A DNA stretch of 64,000 nt, from contig NZ_JACSYA010000006.1 in assembly GCF_029870285.1 (NCBI RefSeq), positions 1 through 64,000 on the forward strand. Direction: 5' to 3'. How positions within the stretch are numbered: position 1 is the first letter of the stretch; each line of letters starts with the position of its first letter. Made by a program: the position numbers and the translations under genes. Positions 36,791 to 45,601 of this stretch are shown here, one piece after another. The notes under the pieces are model-generated. The model did not search any database. It saw only the letters and a list, made by a program, of their open reading frames with translations, and was not told the origin of the DNA. Source of the DNA: Delftia sp. PS-11. Its GTDB lineage: Bacteria > Pseudomonadota > Gammaproteobacteria > Burkholderiales > Burkholderiaceae_C.

Positions 36791-36982
36791 TCAGTCCTTG
36801 CGCAGCGCGCGCACGCCCGTCGCAGGATCACGCACATAGCGGCCCGCGCGGCCGTGGAATTCATCCGGTGCAGGCAGCTTGGTAGCTTCGTGGTGCTCCA
36901 GCTTGGCGGGCTTGCCGGACTCGGCCAGCACAGTCTGTGCAGACGTCTGCACTGCGGGGATCTGCTCTTTCTTCTGGCTCAT
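36791..36982 (-). CDS. Small phage protein between tail terminator and tube
   Basis: 63 residues, polar, no membrane segment; ends GRAGRYVRDPATGVRALRKD. Start overlaps the previous stop by four bases. Not recognised. Its position suggests a minor tail or assembly factor. Confidence 0.5.
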   Translation of the reverse strand: MSQKKEQIPAVQTSAQTVLAESGKPAKLEHHEATKLPAPDEFHGRAGRYVRDPATGVRALRKD

Positions 36983-37374
36983 GGTTGATCCTTTGCTGTG
37001 ATGTATCGGGGGGTGCGCAAGCGCACGATCAGTGCGCGGCCGTAGACCTGCGGGTCGTCCTCATAGTCGGCGTCCTCGCACCCCACCTCCCACTGGTAGT
37101 GCTCCATGCCCTCCAGCGCAGCACGCATGGCACCGCCCCCGCCGGTCGGCAGCAGGGCATCCAGCTCGATGGCGCTGCGACTGAGCACGATCACCGTGGC
37201 GTCGTGTGCGTCATAGCCGCCACCGGCACACCACCCCGGCTCCGGCGCGGTCTCCACACTGAAGACCGCAGCGGGCCAGGCCGGGCGCGGCGGCAGCTCA
37301 AGCCACCAGGTATTGCCCAGCACGCTTTGCAGCACCGGCAGCAGCCGCTGATGGATGCTGGTCGATGCGGTCAT
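36979..37374 (-). CDS. Probable tail terminator/completion protein
   Basis: 131 residues. HQRLLPVLQSVLGNTWWLELPPRP then beta-rich sequence ending YGRALIVRLRTPRY. It fits the small minor tail protein encoded between the gp10-like gene and the tube in HK97-like gene orders, where the tail terminator sits. Assignment mainly by position. Confidence 0.55.
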   Translation of the reverse strand: MTASTSIHQRLLPVLQSVLGNTWWLELPPRPAWPAAVFSVETAPEPGWCAGGGYDAHDATVIVLSRSAIELDALLPTGGGGAMRAALEGMEHYQWEVGCEDADYEDDPQVYGRALIVRLRTPRYITAKDQP

Positions 37375-38003
37375 GTGCTGCCTTTCTTGCGCTCGCCGGC
37401 CAGGTAGCGCTGCAACGTGCGCTCCATGGCAGTGATCGCGTTGTCGCTCTCTTGCTCGAATGCGGGCTCAATGAATGGCTTGTGCCCCACCAGGCCCTCA
37501 GATGCAATGCGCCGGCGCGCGCGCAGGCTTGTGGCCTCGTACTTGCGCGTGCGCGTGACCACACGCCCATTGCGCAGCCGCTGCGTGTATGTCGTGGTGC
37601 CGGTCTTGACCGATGCAGGCACCACACGGCGGCCCCGCTCGACCCAGCGCCAGTAAAACGGATCGTTGTCCCGGCGCGTCTGGATACGCCCACGGCTGAC
37701 GACCAATCGTTTTTGGCCCCGGGCCTGCACCTTCTGCGACTGGTCGCGGCCGTGGCGCACACCGACGTGGTACTGGGCCGTACCATCGGGCGCCTTGGTC
37801 TCGCGCTTGATGGCGATGTTCTCGACCATGGCGCCACTGATCACCGATCCATTCGATTTGGCAATCGCTCTGGCGCGCTCGATGATCAGCCGCCCACCCG
37901 CGACAACCATGCGCCGAGCGACTTTGCGAGCCACATCCTCGCGCACTTCCCGGAAAGACGCAGCCAGTTCGGACACGCCGGTGATACCGGTTTTCTCAGC
38001 CAT
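37371..38003 (-). CDS. HK97 gp10-like neck protein
   Basis: 210 residues from MAEKTGITGVSELAASFREV; the longer frame overlaps the head-closure gene. VARKVARRMVVAGGRLIIERARAIA is the gp10 pattern, with a C-terminal GHKPFIEPAFEQESDNAI block. A basic insert (LRNGRVVTRTRKYEAT) is present. Probable head-tail junction component. Confidence 0.75.
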   Translation of the reverse strand: MAEKTGITGVSELAASFREVREDVARKVARRMVVAGGRLIIERARAIAKSNGSVISGAMVENIAIKRETKAPDGTAQYHVGVRHGRDQSQKVQARGQKRLVVSRGRIQTRRDNDPFYWRWVERGRRVVPASVKTGTTTYTQRLRNGRVVTRTRKYEATSLRARRRIASEGLVGHKPFIEPAFEQESDNAITAMERTLQRYLAGERKKGST

Positions 38004-38334
38004 CACGCACCCCCGTTTCGCATGTGAGGACCAGCGATTCACGCCGCCCGGCGAAGTTGTTGACGTGGCGAATGGCGTGGCATTCCTGGCCATGCAGCAG
38101 CCGCATGGTGGCGTCAACACCAGGCATCCAGCGAATCGTGAATTCGGTCCGTCCTACCGAGACTTCACCACCCGCTGCACTCGTGGCGGGTTTTTCCACG
38201 CCAGCGAAGTCGCGCCGGCTCGCAGGCAAGTCCTTGGCGAAATCCACCCACTGCCGCACCATGCCACCGCTGGCGTCCTTGTTCACCTCAAGCCGCTGCA
38301 GGGTGATTTGTTCGTTGAGTTTTCCAGCCTGCAC
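37996..38334 (-). CDS. Head closure / head-tail adaptor protein
   Basis: 112 residues. AGKLNEQITLQRLEVNKDASGG...VDFAKDLPASRRDF...FTIRWMPGVDATMRLLHGQECHAIRHVNN matches the SPP1 gp16/phage head-tail joining family. It overlaps the next gene by eight bases. Confidence 0.8.
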   Translation of the reverse strand: MQAGKLNEQITLQRLEVNKDASGGMVRQWVDFAKDLPASRRDFAGVEKPATSAAGGEVSVGRTEFTIRWMPGVDATMRLLHGQECHAIRHVNNFAGRRESLVLTCETGVRDG

Positions 38335-38335
38335 A

Positions 38336-38683
38336 TCAACACCCCTTTCTGCGCTTGGGGTTCAGGCAAGCCCTGGCACCCGTGGGCAAACGACTGGCTG
38401 CGCTGCCTGCCACCACGTCTTCCCGATTCGCATACAGATCACCCAGGATCAGCAAGATGCCTGCGCGCACCATGTCCGTGCACACCATGGGCATTGGCCC
38501 GGCTTCGCCGGCTGCGACAGCTGCAGCCATTTCCGCTTGGGTGGCAAAGACCTGACGATCCAGATAGGCGACTGCGATTTCAATGGCTGCCGACAGCTTG
38601 AGCTGGATATCAGCGTCCTCAAAGTTGGAGACCACGCGCAAATGGGCCTTGGCCTGCTCCAGGCTGACCAGCGGTTCAGGCAT
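38336..38683 (-). CDS. Head-tail connector (HK97 gp6-like)
   Basis: 115 residues. VSLEQAKAHLRVVSNFEDADIQLKLSAAIEIAVAYLDRQVF is the gp6/DNA-packaging connector pattern, followed by MVRAGILLILGDLYANREDVV. It forms the ring below the portal. Confidence 0.85.
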   Translation of the reverse strand: MPEPLVSLEQAKAHLRVVSNFEDADIQLKLSAAIEIAVAYLDRQVFATQAEMAAAVAAGEAGPMPMVCTDMVRAGILLILGDLYANREDVVAGSAASRLPTGARACLNPKRRKGC

Positions 38684-38685
38684 GG

Positions 38686-39108
38686 TCAGCCCTCGGCAGA
38701 CGGGGCATTTGCAACACCCTCAGCAGCACCGCCATCGGCTGCTGATTGATCCTCAGGCTGGGGAGCCAGCGACGGCTCAGGGACAGTGGGACCGGCCGCA
38801 GGCGGCGATTGATCTGCCACGGCAGCCAGGCCAGCCAGCGGAGCCAGATCGGTGCTGACGGACTCCACCGGCCGCAGGGTTGCCGTTTGGGCCGGCTTGG
38901 GCGTGGCATTGCGGCGCGATCCCGGTGCAGATGCGTTATGACCAGGCCCTGCCGGCTTTTTTTCACTTGGCGCCGGCTTCGTGCGAGGCTCGCGGACCAT
39001 GCCGTGGCGCTTGTAATGCGCCAGGGTCACTGCGTCGAGGCCGTCGGGGATGGCATCGCCCGGCCGGTAACGCTTGCCGTCACGCTCAAAGGTTTTTGCT
39101 GCTTCCAT
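38686..39108 (-). CDS. Ala/Pro-rich phage protein downstream of capsid
   Basis: 140 residues from MEAAKTFERDGKRYRPGDAIPDGLDAV. The first 50 residues form a small folded module with a YRPGDAIP turn; the rest is disordered, rich in Ala and Pro. It is in the position of the Rho-N/FI-like small head proteins. Function unknown. Confidence 0.55.
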   Translation of the reverse strand: MEAAKTFERDGKRYRPGDAIPDGLDAVTLAHYKRHGMVREPRTKPAPSEKKPAGPGHNASAPGSRRNATPKPAQTATLRPVESVSTDLAPLAGLAAVADQSPPAAGPTVPEPSLAPQPEDQSAADGGAAEGVANAPSAEG

Positions 39109-39172
39109 GTCTTTGCTCCAGATGTGCAAACGCCAGCACAAGGGCTGGCGTTTGTGAAGGGTCTGCGGTCGG

Positions 39173-40579
39173 TTACGGCTGCGGGAATTGGCCCGACACC
39201 ATGGCAGAGGGACGCTCCACCGTGAAGCCCAGTCGCTCTTCGACAATCAGAGCCACCATGCCTTTGACCGCGAAGTCGGCATGCTGCTCGGCCACGCGCA
39301 CGCTGACCTCCTCGCGGTCGTAGATCGTGGCCGCAAAGCCGCTGCCGGCCAGGAAGTCGTCCGCAGCCATGGCATGGCTTTCGACCACCGTCTTTCCCCA
39401 TACACGGGGCGCGGCACCATCCGTGGGCGTGCCGAAGATGTAGGCGCCGTCGTTGGTCTTCATCATCTGGATCAGTGCCCAGTCTTCCAGGCTCAGCACC
39501 GCGAAAGTCGCCGGATACTGGGCCTTGGCCACCTGCAGGAAGGCCCAGCGCAGATAGTCCAGCTTGGTATGGGCCGGGCCACCGTTGGGCACTGCGGGCA
39601 TGCCAGCAGCGCTGAATGCCACCGCTTGGGGCGCCAGGCCGAGCAGATTGCCATTGGTGCCGTCGCCGAACAACAACTGACCGTCTTCCTTGATCTTCAG
39701 GCCCTGGCGCATGCGGCCATCGACCAGGCCCTGCAGTTGCGGCGCATCAGCCAGCACCTGACGGCTGGCAGGAATCCAGTGGCCGATATTCTCGACAGGA
39801 GAGCTTTTCTTCTCGAAGGTCAGACCGGATTCGGGCAGCGCATTGCCCTCGCCATTGCGCGAGCCGGCGTTGTTGGTGAAGAGCTTTTCCTGCACCCATT
39901 CAACGGAGTTGGTGGCAATGCTGACGGACATGAACAGGTCACGCACTGTCAGTGCGGGATCAGGCCCCATCACGATACCGGCCTGGTAGGGCAGGATCAG
40001 CGAGACAGCGCTTGCGGCGGAGCTGGTGACAGCCGCCTTGCCGAACAGCGGCGCATTCATGGTGGCCAGCTCAACCACGCCACCGCGATAGCTCTTGCAG
40101 ACTTCGGATTCGCTGACCAGCTGGCCCAGGCTCTTTTTCTGGTCACCGCCACCGCCCAGCAGGTTGGCGGCCTTCTTGGCGATTTCGGCCACTTCGTCAT
40201 TGACCTTTTCCAGCGCCTTCTCGACCTTGTCCACCTTCTGGACAGCATCCTGAAATGCAGCCTTGGTCGCAGCGTCGGGCATGCCAGCCTTCAGCTCTTC
40301 GTGGATCTTGGACACGCGACCGTCCAGATCGGCATGCGCCTTGCGCACCTGCTCTACCGTTTCTTTGGCCGCCTTGGCGGTTTCGGTCAGTTGTTCCAGC
40401 GCCTTGCGGACATCTCCCCCCACTTCGCCCGTGAGCGCCATGGGCAGCGCGCCTGCTGCTGCCAGGCCGGCCCAGGTCTCGGGCGCCACAATAGGGACGC
40501 CCAGCAGGCTGGCAGCAGCCAGAATCGCCATGGCGGCGAGCAGTGCAAAAGTGATGTGCTTGCGGGTAATGCGATGCAT
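39173..40579 (-). CDS. HK97-family major capsid protein with delta/scaffold domain
   Basis: 468 residues from MHRITRKH. Residues about 10-35 are strongly hydrophobic (TFALLAAMAILAAASLLGV), unusual for a capsid. Residues 55-140 are a coiled-coil delta domain (KAAKETVEQVRKAHADLDGRVSKIHEEL) normally removed by the protease. The mature fold follows: SLILPYQAGIVM, MQVAK-type and the E-loop region, then LSLEDWALIQMMKTNDGAYIFG and ATIYDREEVSVRVAEQHADFA. Upstream in-frame sequence belongs to the protease gene and is not used. Confidence 0.9.
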   Translation of the reverse strand: MHRITRKHITFALLAAMAILAAASLLGVPIVAPETWAGLAAAGALPMALTGEVGGDVRKALEQLTETAKAAKETVEQVRKAHADLDGRVSKIHEELKAGMPDAATKAAFQDAVQKVDKVEKALEKVNDEVAEIAKKAANLLGGGGDQKKSLGQLVSESEVCKSYRGGVVELATMNAPLFGKAAVTSSAASAVSLILPYQAGIVMGPDPALTVRDLFMSVSIATNSVEWVQEKLFTNNAGSRNGEGNALPESGLTFEKKSSPVENIGHWIPASRQVLADAPQLQGLVDGRMRQGLKIKEDGQLLFGDGTNGNLLGLAPQAVAFSAAGMPAVPNGGPAHTKLDYLRWAFLQVAKAQYPATFAVLSLEDWALIQMMKTNDGAYIFGTPTDGAAPRVWGKTVVESHAMAADDFLAGSGFAATIYDREEVSVRVAEQHADFAVKGMVALIVEERLGFTVERPSAMVSGQFPQP

Positions 40580-40583
40580 GATT

Positions 40584-41222
40584 TCAGTTCCAGGTAAATG
40601 CGTGCGTGAGGTGCTTAAGGTTGTCTGCCAGCGTCCCGCTGTCTGGACCACCGTCCCGGTAGTCCAGCGACTGAAAGCCGCCAGCAGCCAAGGCCTTGGC
40701 CTCGCGCTGGCTGTATCCGAGGCCACGCAACTGCGCCTCGAAATCTCGTATCGTGGTGGCGGCCTTGACGGTCTCCACCAGCGCTTCGGGGTTCATGCCA
40801 AACGGCACGAGCGAAAATTCCCAGAGGACGGCATCCTTGATGAGCCGCACATAGTCGCCGTCTCGCTCTTCCCAGGTCGCCCCACCGTCGGGGATGTCGA
40901 AGCCCACAGAGAGGCCATCGAGCACGCCGGATTTCATGAGTTCATAGGCGTCCTGCACATAGCTCACGCCGAGGGCCAATTGCCCCTCGACCCACAGGCC
41001 ACGCTCATCCTGCTTGCACTTGGCCTTGCCGGCCAGGCGCTTGAGGTCGTGATTCATGGCGATTCGCACCATGCCGTCGCGCGTTTCCTTCATCGCACGA
41101 AACGCGCCGGGCAGGATCACGTCGCGGCCCAAATCGACGTTGTTGAACACGGCGGCATAGCCTGTGAAAGTGCCGTCCGCCTTGGCTTCCTTGATTTCAA
41201 TCGGTGCGATCAGGCGATCCAT
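40584..41222 (-). CDS. Prohead protease (HK97 type)
   Basis: 212 residues from MDRLIAPIEIK, a start that shares one base with the portal stop (TAATG). EFTGYAAVFNNVDLGRDVILPGAF, MNHD (catalytic His) and LDGLSVGF (catalytic Ser) are the family core. It trims the capsid delta domain inside the prohead. Ends four bases before the capsid start. Confidence 0.9.
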   Translation of the reverse strand: MDRLIAPIEIKEAKADGTFTGYAAVFNNVDLGRDVILPGAFRAMKETRDGMVRIAMNHDLKRLAGKAKCKQDERGLWVEGQLALGVSYVQDAYELMKSGVLDGLSVGFDIPDGGATWEERDGDYVRLIKDAVLWEFSLVPFGMNPEALVETVKAATTIRDFEAQLRGLGYSQREAKALAAGGFQSLDYRDGGPDSGTLADNLKHLTHAFTWN

Positions 41223-42472
41223 TACGCGCCTCCTTTGTCTCTGGTCAGGATCTCCCCGAGCAAGCCGGAGGGCGCCATGTTGAGGGGCACATGCAGATCG
41301 TCTGCACCGTCCATCAATGGCATGTCCTCGCGCTCGCGGATCTCGTTTTGCGTGATTGCGCCGGCCGTGCGCAACTTCATGTAGTAGTCGCCTCGCTGCG
41401 AGCTGTCGCCGCGCAACAGGCCCCGGACATCGAACTGGAAATACATGCCGGCGCGGCGCTCGGCAGGCGTCAGCAGGCAACTGTTCAGCCCTGACTCGAT
41501 ACGCACCAGGTACGCCATCAGCGTGTAGTCGAGGAAATGCTTGTTCGCCTGCTCGGTGTTGGCGTAACTGGCCTTGTCCATCTCCATCAGCATGTGCAGC
41601 GGCACGCGGTAAATCCGCGCTGCTTCGGCGATCTGCAGCTTGCGCGATTCGATGAACTGCGCTTCATTGTTCGGCGTGCTGATTGGCTGGTACTCGGTCT
41701 CGCCATCCAGCACAGGCAGCTCACCTTTGTCGCGCGACTCCTTCAGATACTGCGCAAAGCCCGCACGGATCTGGTCCCGCTGCTGCTCGCCAAAATCAGC
41801 CGTCGTCTTCAAAATGCCCTGCGGGCGCCCTCCGCTGCCGAAGAACTCTGCCGCATACTTCTCCAGCGCTACAGCAAGGGCCAGGCTGTTGCTGTGCAAC
41901 TGGTGAGGTGCATAGCCCTCCAGCTCGCCGACACCACCGAATCCCCGGATCGGCATCACATCCTCACGCTTGCGCTGGACCCGGCGGCCGTGGCGGTCGC
42001 TCAGCCAGTAGACGATTGCACCGTCCTGTAGCACTTCCGGTTTGACCCGGGACTTGTGCACGGGCTGTATCTGCAGGATGCGCCCCGTGGACTCCATGCG
42101 GTCTACTGCGTTGTAGGATTGGCCCATGGTGGCCAAGCTGACCACCATGGCCTCTTTCCACTCGGGCGCCGTCAGGTAGTCACAAGGCTGGTCGTGGACC
42201 AGCGTATAGCGCGGATCATCCTTGGCACGCTCGCGGCCCTTCTGGGTTGTGCGGTAAAGATGCAGCGGGATGGTGCCCACGGTCTCGGCAATCAGCCGGA
42301 TCGCCGACCATGACGCCGTGATCTTCAACTGGGTCAGCTCCCCGACGGGCACCTTTGCCCAGGTTGGCCCGACACCAAGGACGTTCCAGCCATGCGGATT
42401 GGTCAGGGTCAGGTCAGTGCCCTTGAGCGCCCAGGCCATCGCCCCGAGCACCGCCTTTCGGATTGGACTCAT
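41222..42472 (-). CDS. Portal protein (HK97 family)
   Basis: 416 residues. AVYACVRLIAETVGTIPLHLYR-like block (here SAIRLIAETVGTIPLHLYRTT), IQPVHKSRVKPEV and KQLQIAEAARIYRVPLHML-like block are portal hallmarks. It forms the dodecameric vertex ring and docks the terminase. Overlaps the terminase gene by four bases. Confidence 0.92.
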   Translation of the reverse strand: MSPIRKAVLGAMAWALKGTDLTLTNPHGWNVLGVGPTWAKVPVGELTQLKITASWSAIRLIAETVGTIPLHLYRTTQKGRERAKDDPRYTLVHDQPCDYLTAPEWKEAMVVSLATMGQSYNAVDRMESTGRILQIQPVHKSRVKPEVLQDGAIVYWLSDRHGRRVQRKREDVMPIRGFGGVGELEGYAPHQLHSNSLALAVALEKYAAEFFGSGGRPQGILKTTADFGEQQRDQIRAGFAQYLKESRDKGELPVLDGETEYQPISTPNNEAQFIESRKLQIAEAARIYRVPLHMLMEMDKASYANTEQANKHFLDYTLMAYLVRIESGLNSCLLTPAERRAGMYFQFDVRGLLRGDSSQRGDYYMKLRTAGAITQNEIREREDMPLMDGADDLHVPLNMAPSGLLGEILTRDKGGA

Positions 42473-44310
42473 GCGCTGTTCTCTTCTGCAAATGACGCCC
42501 AGAAAGCCTTGGCTTTCTGGCGCTTGTCGGTTTGAGGCTCCGCCAGGGCCAAGGCACGCCCGAACGCCATCAGCATGGCAATGGCGCCGTCGATCTTGTC
42601 TTCCTTGCGGTTCTTGGTCGGGCTTTTCAGCTCGTTGTATTTGCTGGTGAGCACCACCAAATTGCTAACCATCCAGCTCATCGCCGGATTGCCGTCGTGC
42701 CGCACCTTGCCTGCCAGCACCAGGGCTTCAAGCTCCTGCAGCGGCTGCGTAAAAAACAGGCTGCGCTGCGTGATCTCGACCATGGGCAGGCCCTCATCGA
42801 TCAGCTTGCGCGCCCAGTAGCTGGACAGCGCCGGGTCGTATGCAGCTTCTTTCAGGTCGTGCATGTCGCGGTCGGCCTTGAGGTCGTCCGCCACCATGTC
42901 GAAGTCGGTCAGGTTGCCCGGACTGACCTTGATCCACCCGTCCTCTACCCAGCCCTGCAGCTGCGCAGTCTTGCTCTCCTGCAGTGCGGTCTGGTTGTAG
43001 TACAGACGTGTGCACACGTACCAGAGATCGTCACGCCGGAAAATCTTGACCTTCGCAGCGAAGTCGTTTTTCTCAGCCAGGTCGGTAGCTGCGTAGCACT
43101 CCTCATCGGCAAACTGCTCCTCGCGCAGCGAAGTATCGGCACAGGCGTTCCAGGCCTCCATGTCCATCCAGTTGGTGCCGGCATTGGTCCAGACGTTGAG
43201 GTGCTTCGTCAGGAAGTTGCCCCGGCTACTGGGCGTTGCCAGCGCCTTGGTCTTCGTTGCCTCCAGCTTGTCCAGCTTGGCGCTGATGCCAAGGTTTGGA
43301 TTGGCCTTGCGCCAGACCTTTGGATCTTTCCAGTCGTCTCCTTCGTCGATGGTGTAGATCACCCCGAACCATGTCTCATCGACATGCGTGCCTTCCAGCA
43401 CCTTGATGGTGTAGCTGCGCAGCTCGAAACAGATGCCGCCGGTATCCTTACCTGCAGTGGTGATCGCCGAGATCAGCGGCTGGCTGCGCGCCCCGTCTGC
43501 CGACTCGATCACATCCCACAGATCACGTTTTTTGTGGGCGTGCACCTCATCCACGGCAGCGCCGTGCACGTTCAGGCCGTCCTGCGTGCTGGCCTCAGCA
43601 TTGAGGATCTTGAAGCTGCTGGCCGTGCTGGGGCATGTGATGTCGTGGCGGCCTACGGTCACGCCGAAACGCTCGCGGAACTCGCTATTGCGCAGCACCA
43701 TTTCGCGGGCTGTATCGAACACCTCGCGCGCCTGCTCGCCAGTTGTCGCTGCGCTGTAGACCTGTGCGCCCGGCTCATCATCAGCGAAGGCCAGATAAAG
43801 GCACCGGCCAGCAGCCCGCGTGCTCTTGGCGTTCTTGCGCGCAACCTCCTCATAACTGCGCCGGAAACGCCGTTTGCCCACCTTGTCACGCTCGATCTGC
43901 ACGCGCATCTCAACCTGCTCGACCGTGAGCCCATCGCTCATGGCGGCATCCCGGTGCGCCTGCATTTCAGCGTCGGTCCACGGGCGATGCACCCAGCCGA
44001 ACAGATTGAACTCACAGAAAATCTGCCAGTCCTCAAGCCGGATCTTGGCGTAGCTCAGCATGCCGTCTTGATAGACAGGTTTGGCCCACTCGCCTTTGAT
44101 GTGGCAAAGCAGCTCTTGGAACTGGCAGGCACGCCCTCCCAGTCGCACATCCACGACATACAGGAAGCCGGGATCTCCCTGCCGATCCAGATCACGCAGG
44201 AAGCGCTTGCATGCCAGCCGCTCATACTTGCCAGCGACCTCCTGACCTTCCGTCACCCGCCTGGCGTAAGCCTTGGCACGCTCGAAATACTCGGCTTGAG
44301 GTCTGGTCAT
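42469..44310 (-). CDS. terL: Terminase large subunit
   Basis: 613 residues. ATPase domain: RRSYEEVARKNAKSTRAAG carries the Walker A variant; GAAVDEVHAHK is Walker B with catalytic Glu; SAITTAGKD is the coupling motif. Nuclease domain: AATDLAEKNDFAA (first Asp), a second acidic cluster around FDMVADDLK and EDKIDGAIAMLMA. Belongs to the Terminase_1 family found with P27 small subunits. Confidence 0.93.
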   Translation of the reverse strand: MTRPQAEYFERAKAYARRVTEGQEVAGKYERLACKRFLRDLDRQGDPGFLYVVDVRLGGRACQFQELLCHIKGEWAKPVYQDGMLSYAKIRLEDWQIFCEFNLFGWVHRPWTDAEMQAHRDAAMSDGLTVEQVEMRVQIERDKVGKRRFRRSYEEVARKNAKSTRAAGRCLYLAFADDEPGAQVYSAATTGEQAREVFDTAREMVLRNSEFRERFGVTVGRHDITCPSTASSFKILNAEASTQDGLNVHGAAVDEVHAHKKRDLWDVIESADGARSQPLISAITTAGKDTGGICFELRSYTIKVLEGTHVDETWFGVIYTIDEGDDWKDPKVWRKANPNLGISAKLDKLEATKTKALATPSSRGNFLTKHLNVWTNAGTNWMDMEAWNACADTSLREEQFADEECYAATDLAEKNDFAAKVKIFRRDDLWYVCTRLYYNQTALQESKTAQLQGWVEDGWIKVSPGNLTDFDMVADDLKADRDMHDLKEAAYDPALSSYWARKLIDEGLPMVEITQRSLFFTQPLQELEALVLAGKVRHDGNPAMSWMVSNLVVLTSKYNELKSPTKNRKEDKIDGAIAMLMAFGRALALAEPQTDKRQKAKAFWASFAEENSA

Positions 44311-44316
44311 AGTGCT

Positions 44317-44892
44317 CTAGTCGAAGTCGGCGAACCCTCGCGGAGAGGCCGGAGCGGCAGTGGGCGCAGCCGGGGATTGCTCATCCTTCGGTGCGTCGCC
44401 CTCAAAAAGCTGCAGCTGCGCGCGGATTGCGGTTGTCACATTGGCCTGCTCGGCAGGGCTCAGGCCGAACTTGGCCAGCAGCGACAGCATCATTTGCCGC
44501 TCGCTTTTGAGAATCTGATAGCGGGGGTGCTGCATCGGCAGCCCGTTCGGGCTGGTCACCTCAAACGCTGCCATCGGGTCTTTGCCTTCGGAGCGCAGCA
44601 GGTTCTGGCGCGCACGCAGCGAGTGGCGCAGCTCTTTCACATCCGCCACGGTCTCGCACAGCTCCTCGAAGATGTCCGAGTACACCGCAGAGATCAGGTT
44701 GTAGCGCAGCAGTTCTGCGCCAAGACGTTTCCACACCTTGCGAGCGCCCGGACTCAAGCCCTTCGGCACAGGGGGCATGCCCGCCTCGGGCCGGAATGTG
44801 CTGTCCAGGTTGACAGACATCGGGCGCTTGCCCCGGTTGCCCTCCAGCACTTTCAGCTCAACCGGCTTAGCTGCCGGGCCTCTTTTTCCCAT
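44317..44892 (-). CDS. terS: Terminase small subunit, P27 family
   Basis: 191 residues from MGKRGPAAKPVELKVLEGN, with GGAGG upstream. GNRGKRP and PPVPKGLSPGARKVWKRLGAEL are the P27 family opening; SPAEQANVTTAIRAQ follows near the C-terminus. It recognises phage DNA for packaging. The larger open frame upstream has no ribosome site. Confidence 0.9.
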   Translation of the reverse strand: MGKRGPAAKPVELKVLEGNRGKRPMSVNLDSTFRPEAGMPPVPKGLSPGARKVWKRLGAELLRYNLISAVYSDIFEELCETVADVKELRHSLRARQNLLRSEGKDPMAAFEVTSPNGLPMQHPRYQILKSERQMMLSLLAKFGLSPAEQANVTTAIRAQLQLFEGDAPKDEQSPAAPTAAPASPRGFADFD

Positions 44893-45101
44893 GATCCACC
44901 TCCTACCCCCCCCACCCCCTGAAACCTGCGCATGCAAAAAATCCACGGAGCGGTCGGTTTCCACACAAAAGAGCCGGAACTTTCGAGACCCCCTACCCCC
45001 CTCGACCCCGGATCGACCCCGGACGGCGAAACGACGGCAAAACGGCAGAACGGCACCGCCGGCCAGGCAACCCCGGCCCGGCCGGCCACCCTCGGGAGGC
45101 T
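44893..45101. other. Gap between HNH and small terminase, candidate cos region
   Basis: About 210 non-coding bases. It contains C-tracts (CTACCCCCCCCACCCCC type), a repeated GACCCCGGA (near 45004 and 45014) and three phased ACGGCA(A/G) units (45030-45056). Phages with an HNH gene beside terS usually package from cos, and the cos site commonly lies next to these genes. No sticky-end core can be identified by eye. Confidence 0.4.
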
Positions 45102-45476
45102 TCACCCCTCCCGGTATCCAGCCCATGCACGCCGCACACCCCGCGCGCGCTCGGCCTTGGACTTCTCGTCATGGCACGCAGCGCAGATTGCCTGCTCGTT
45201 GTCACGTGTGTCGGTGCCACCCTCCTCAAGCGGGATCACATGGTCCCGCTGGGTCGCAACGGTCACGATGCCTTTGCGATAACAGGGCCGGCAAAGGGGC
45301 TCACGCTCGAACAACTCTTTGCGCAGCTGCTGCAGCCTGCGGCCTGTCACCCGCTTGGCCGCCAGAGGCTTCTTCGCCCACGACTGCTTCGGGTGCTTTG
45401 GACATCGGCCCGTGCCATCGCGGACCAGCACGCCACAGCCAGGATGCGAGCACGGACGCGGGGCAGCTGATGGCAC
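45102..45476 (-). CDS. HNH endonuclease
   Basis: 124 residues from a GTG (VPSAAPRPCSHPGC) with GGGAG upstream. Zinc site: CSHPGC, CPKH, CRPCYRKG, CAACHDEK. HNH core: QRDHVIPLEEGGTDTRDNEQAICAACH. First gene of the late operon, next to the terminase; such HNH proteins assist the terminase in cos cleavage. Confidence 0.9.
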   Translation of the reverse strand: MPSAAPRPCSHPGCGVLVRDGTGRCPKHPKQSWAKKPLAAKRVTGRRLQQLRKELFEREPLCRPCYRKGIVTVATQRDHVIPLEEGGTDTRDNEQAICAACHDEKSKAERARGVRRAWAGYREG

Positions 45477-45501
45477 GGCGATGTCTCCCAAATTCGATTG
45501 A

Positions 45502-45540
45502 CCAAAAAGAAAACCCCGCCAGGCTTTCGCTTGGCAGGGT
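45502..45540 (-). terminator. Terminator between Q-position gene and late operon
   Basis: On the minus strand CCCTGCCA and TGGCGGGG pair (one G-U) around a short loop, then TTTTCTTTTT. It blocks leftward transcription at the entry to the late genes, where a Q-type antiterminator would act. Confidence 0.85.
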
Positions 45541-45601
45541 TCGGCTTGGGTCAGCGGGTTGGGACACTTTCCACAAGTTGCCGCAAATGTACCAGGAGTC
45601 T

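Noticed and set aside
42532..44922. A 796-codon plus-strand open frame across the terminase genes
   Set aside because: It lies antisense to two unmistakable terminase genes. Its translation is composition-driven (His/Leu/Gln-rich) with no family motif. Long antisense frames are common at this GC content.
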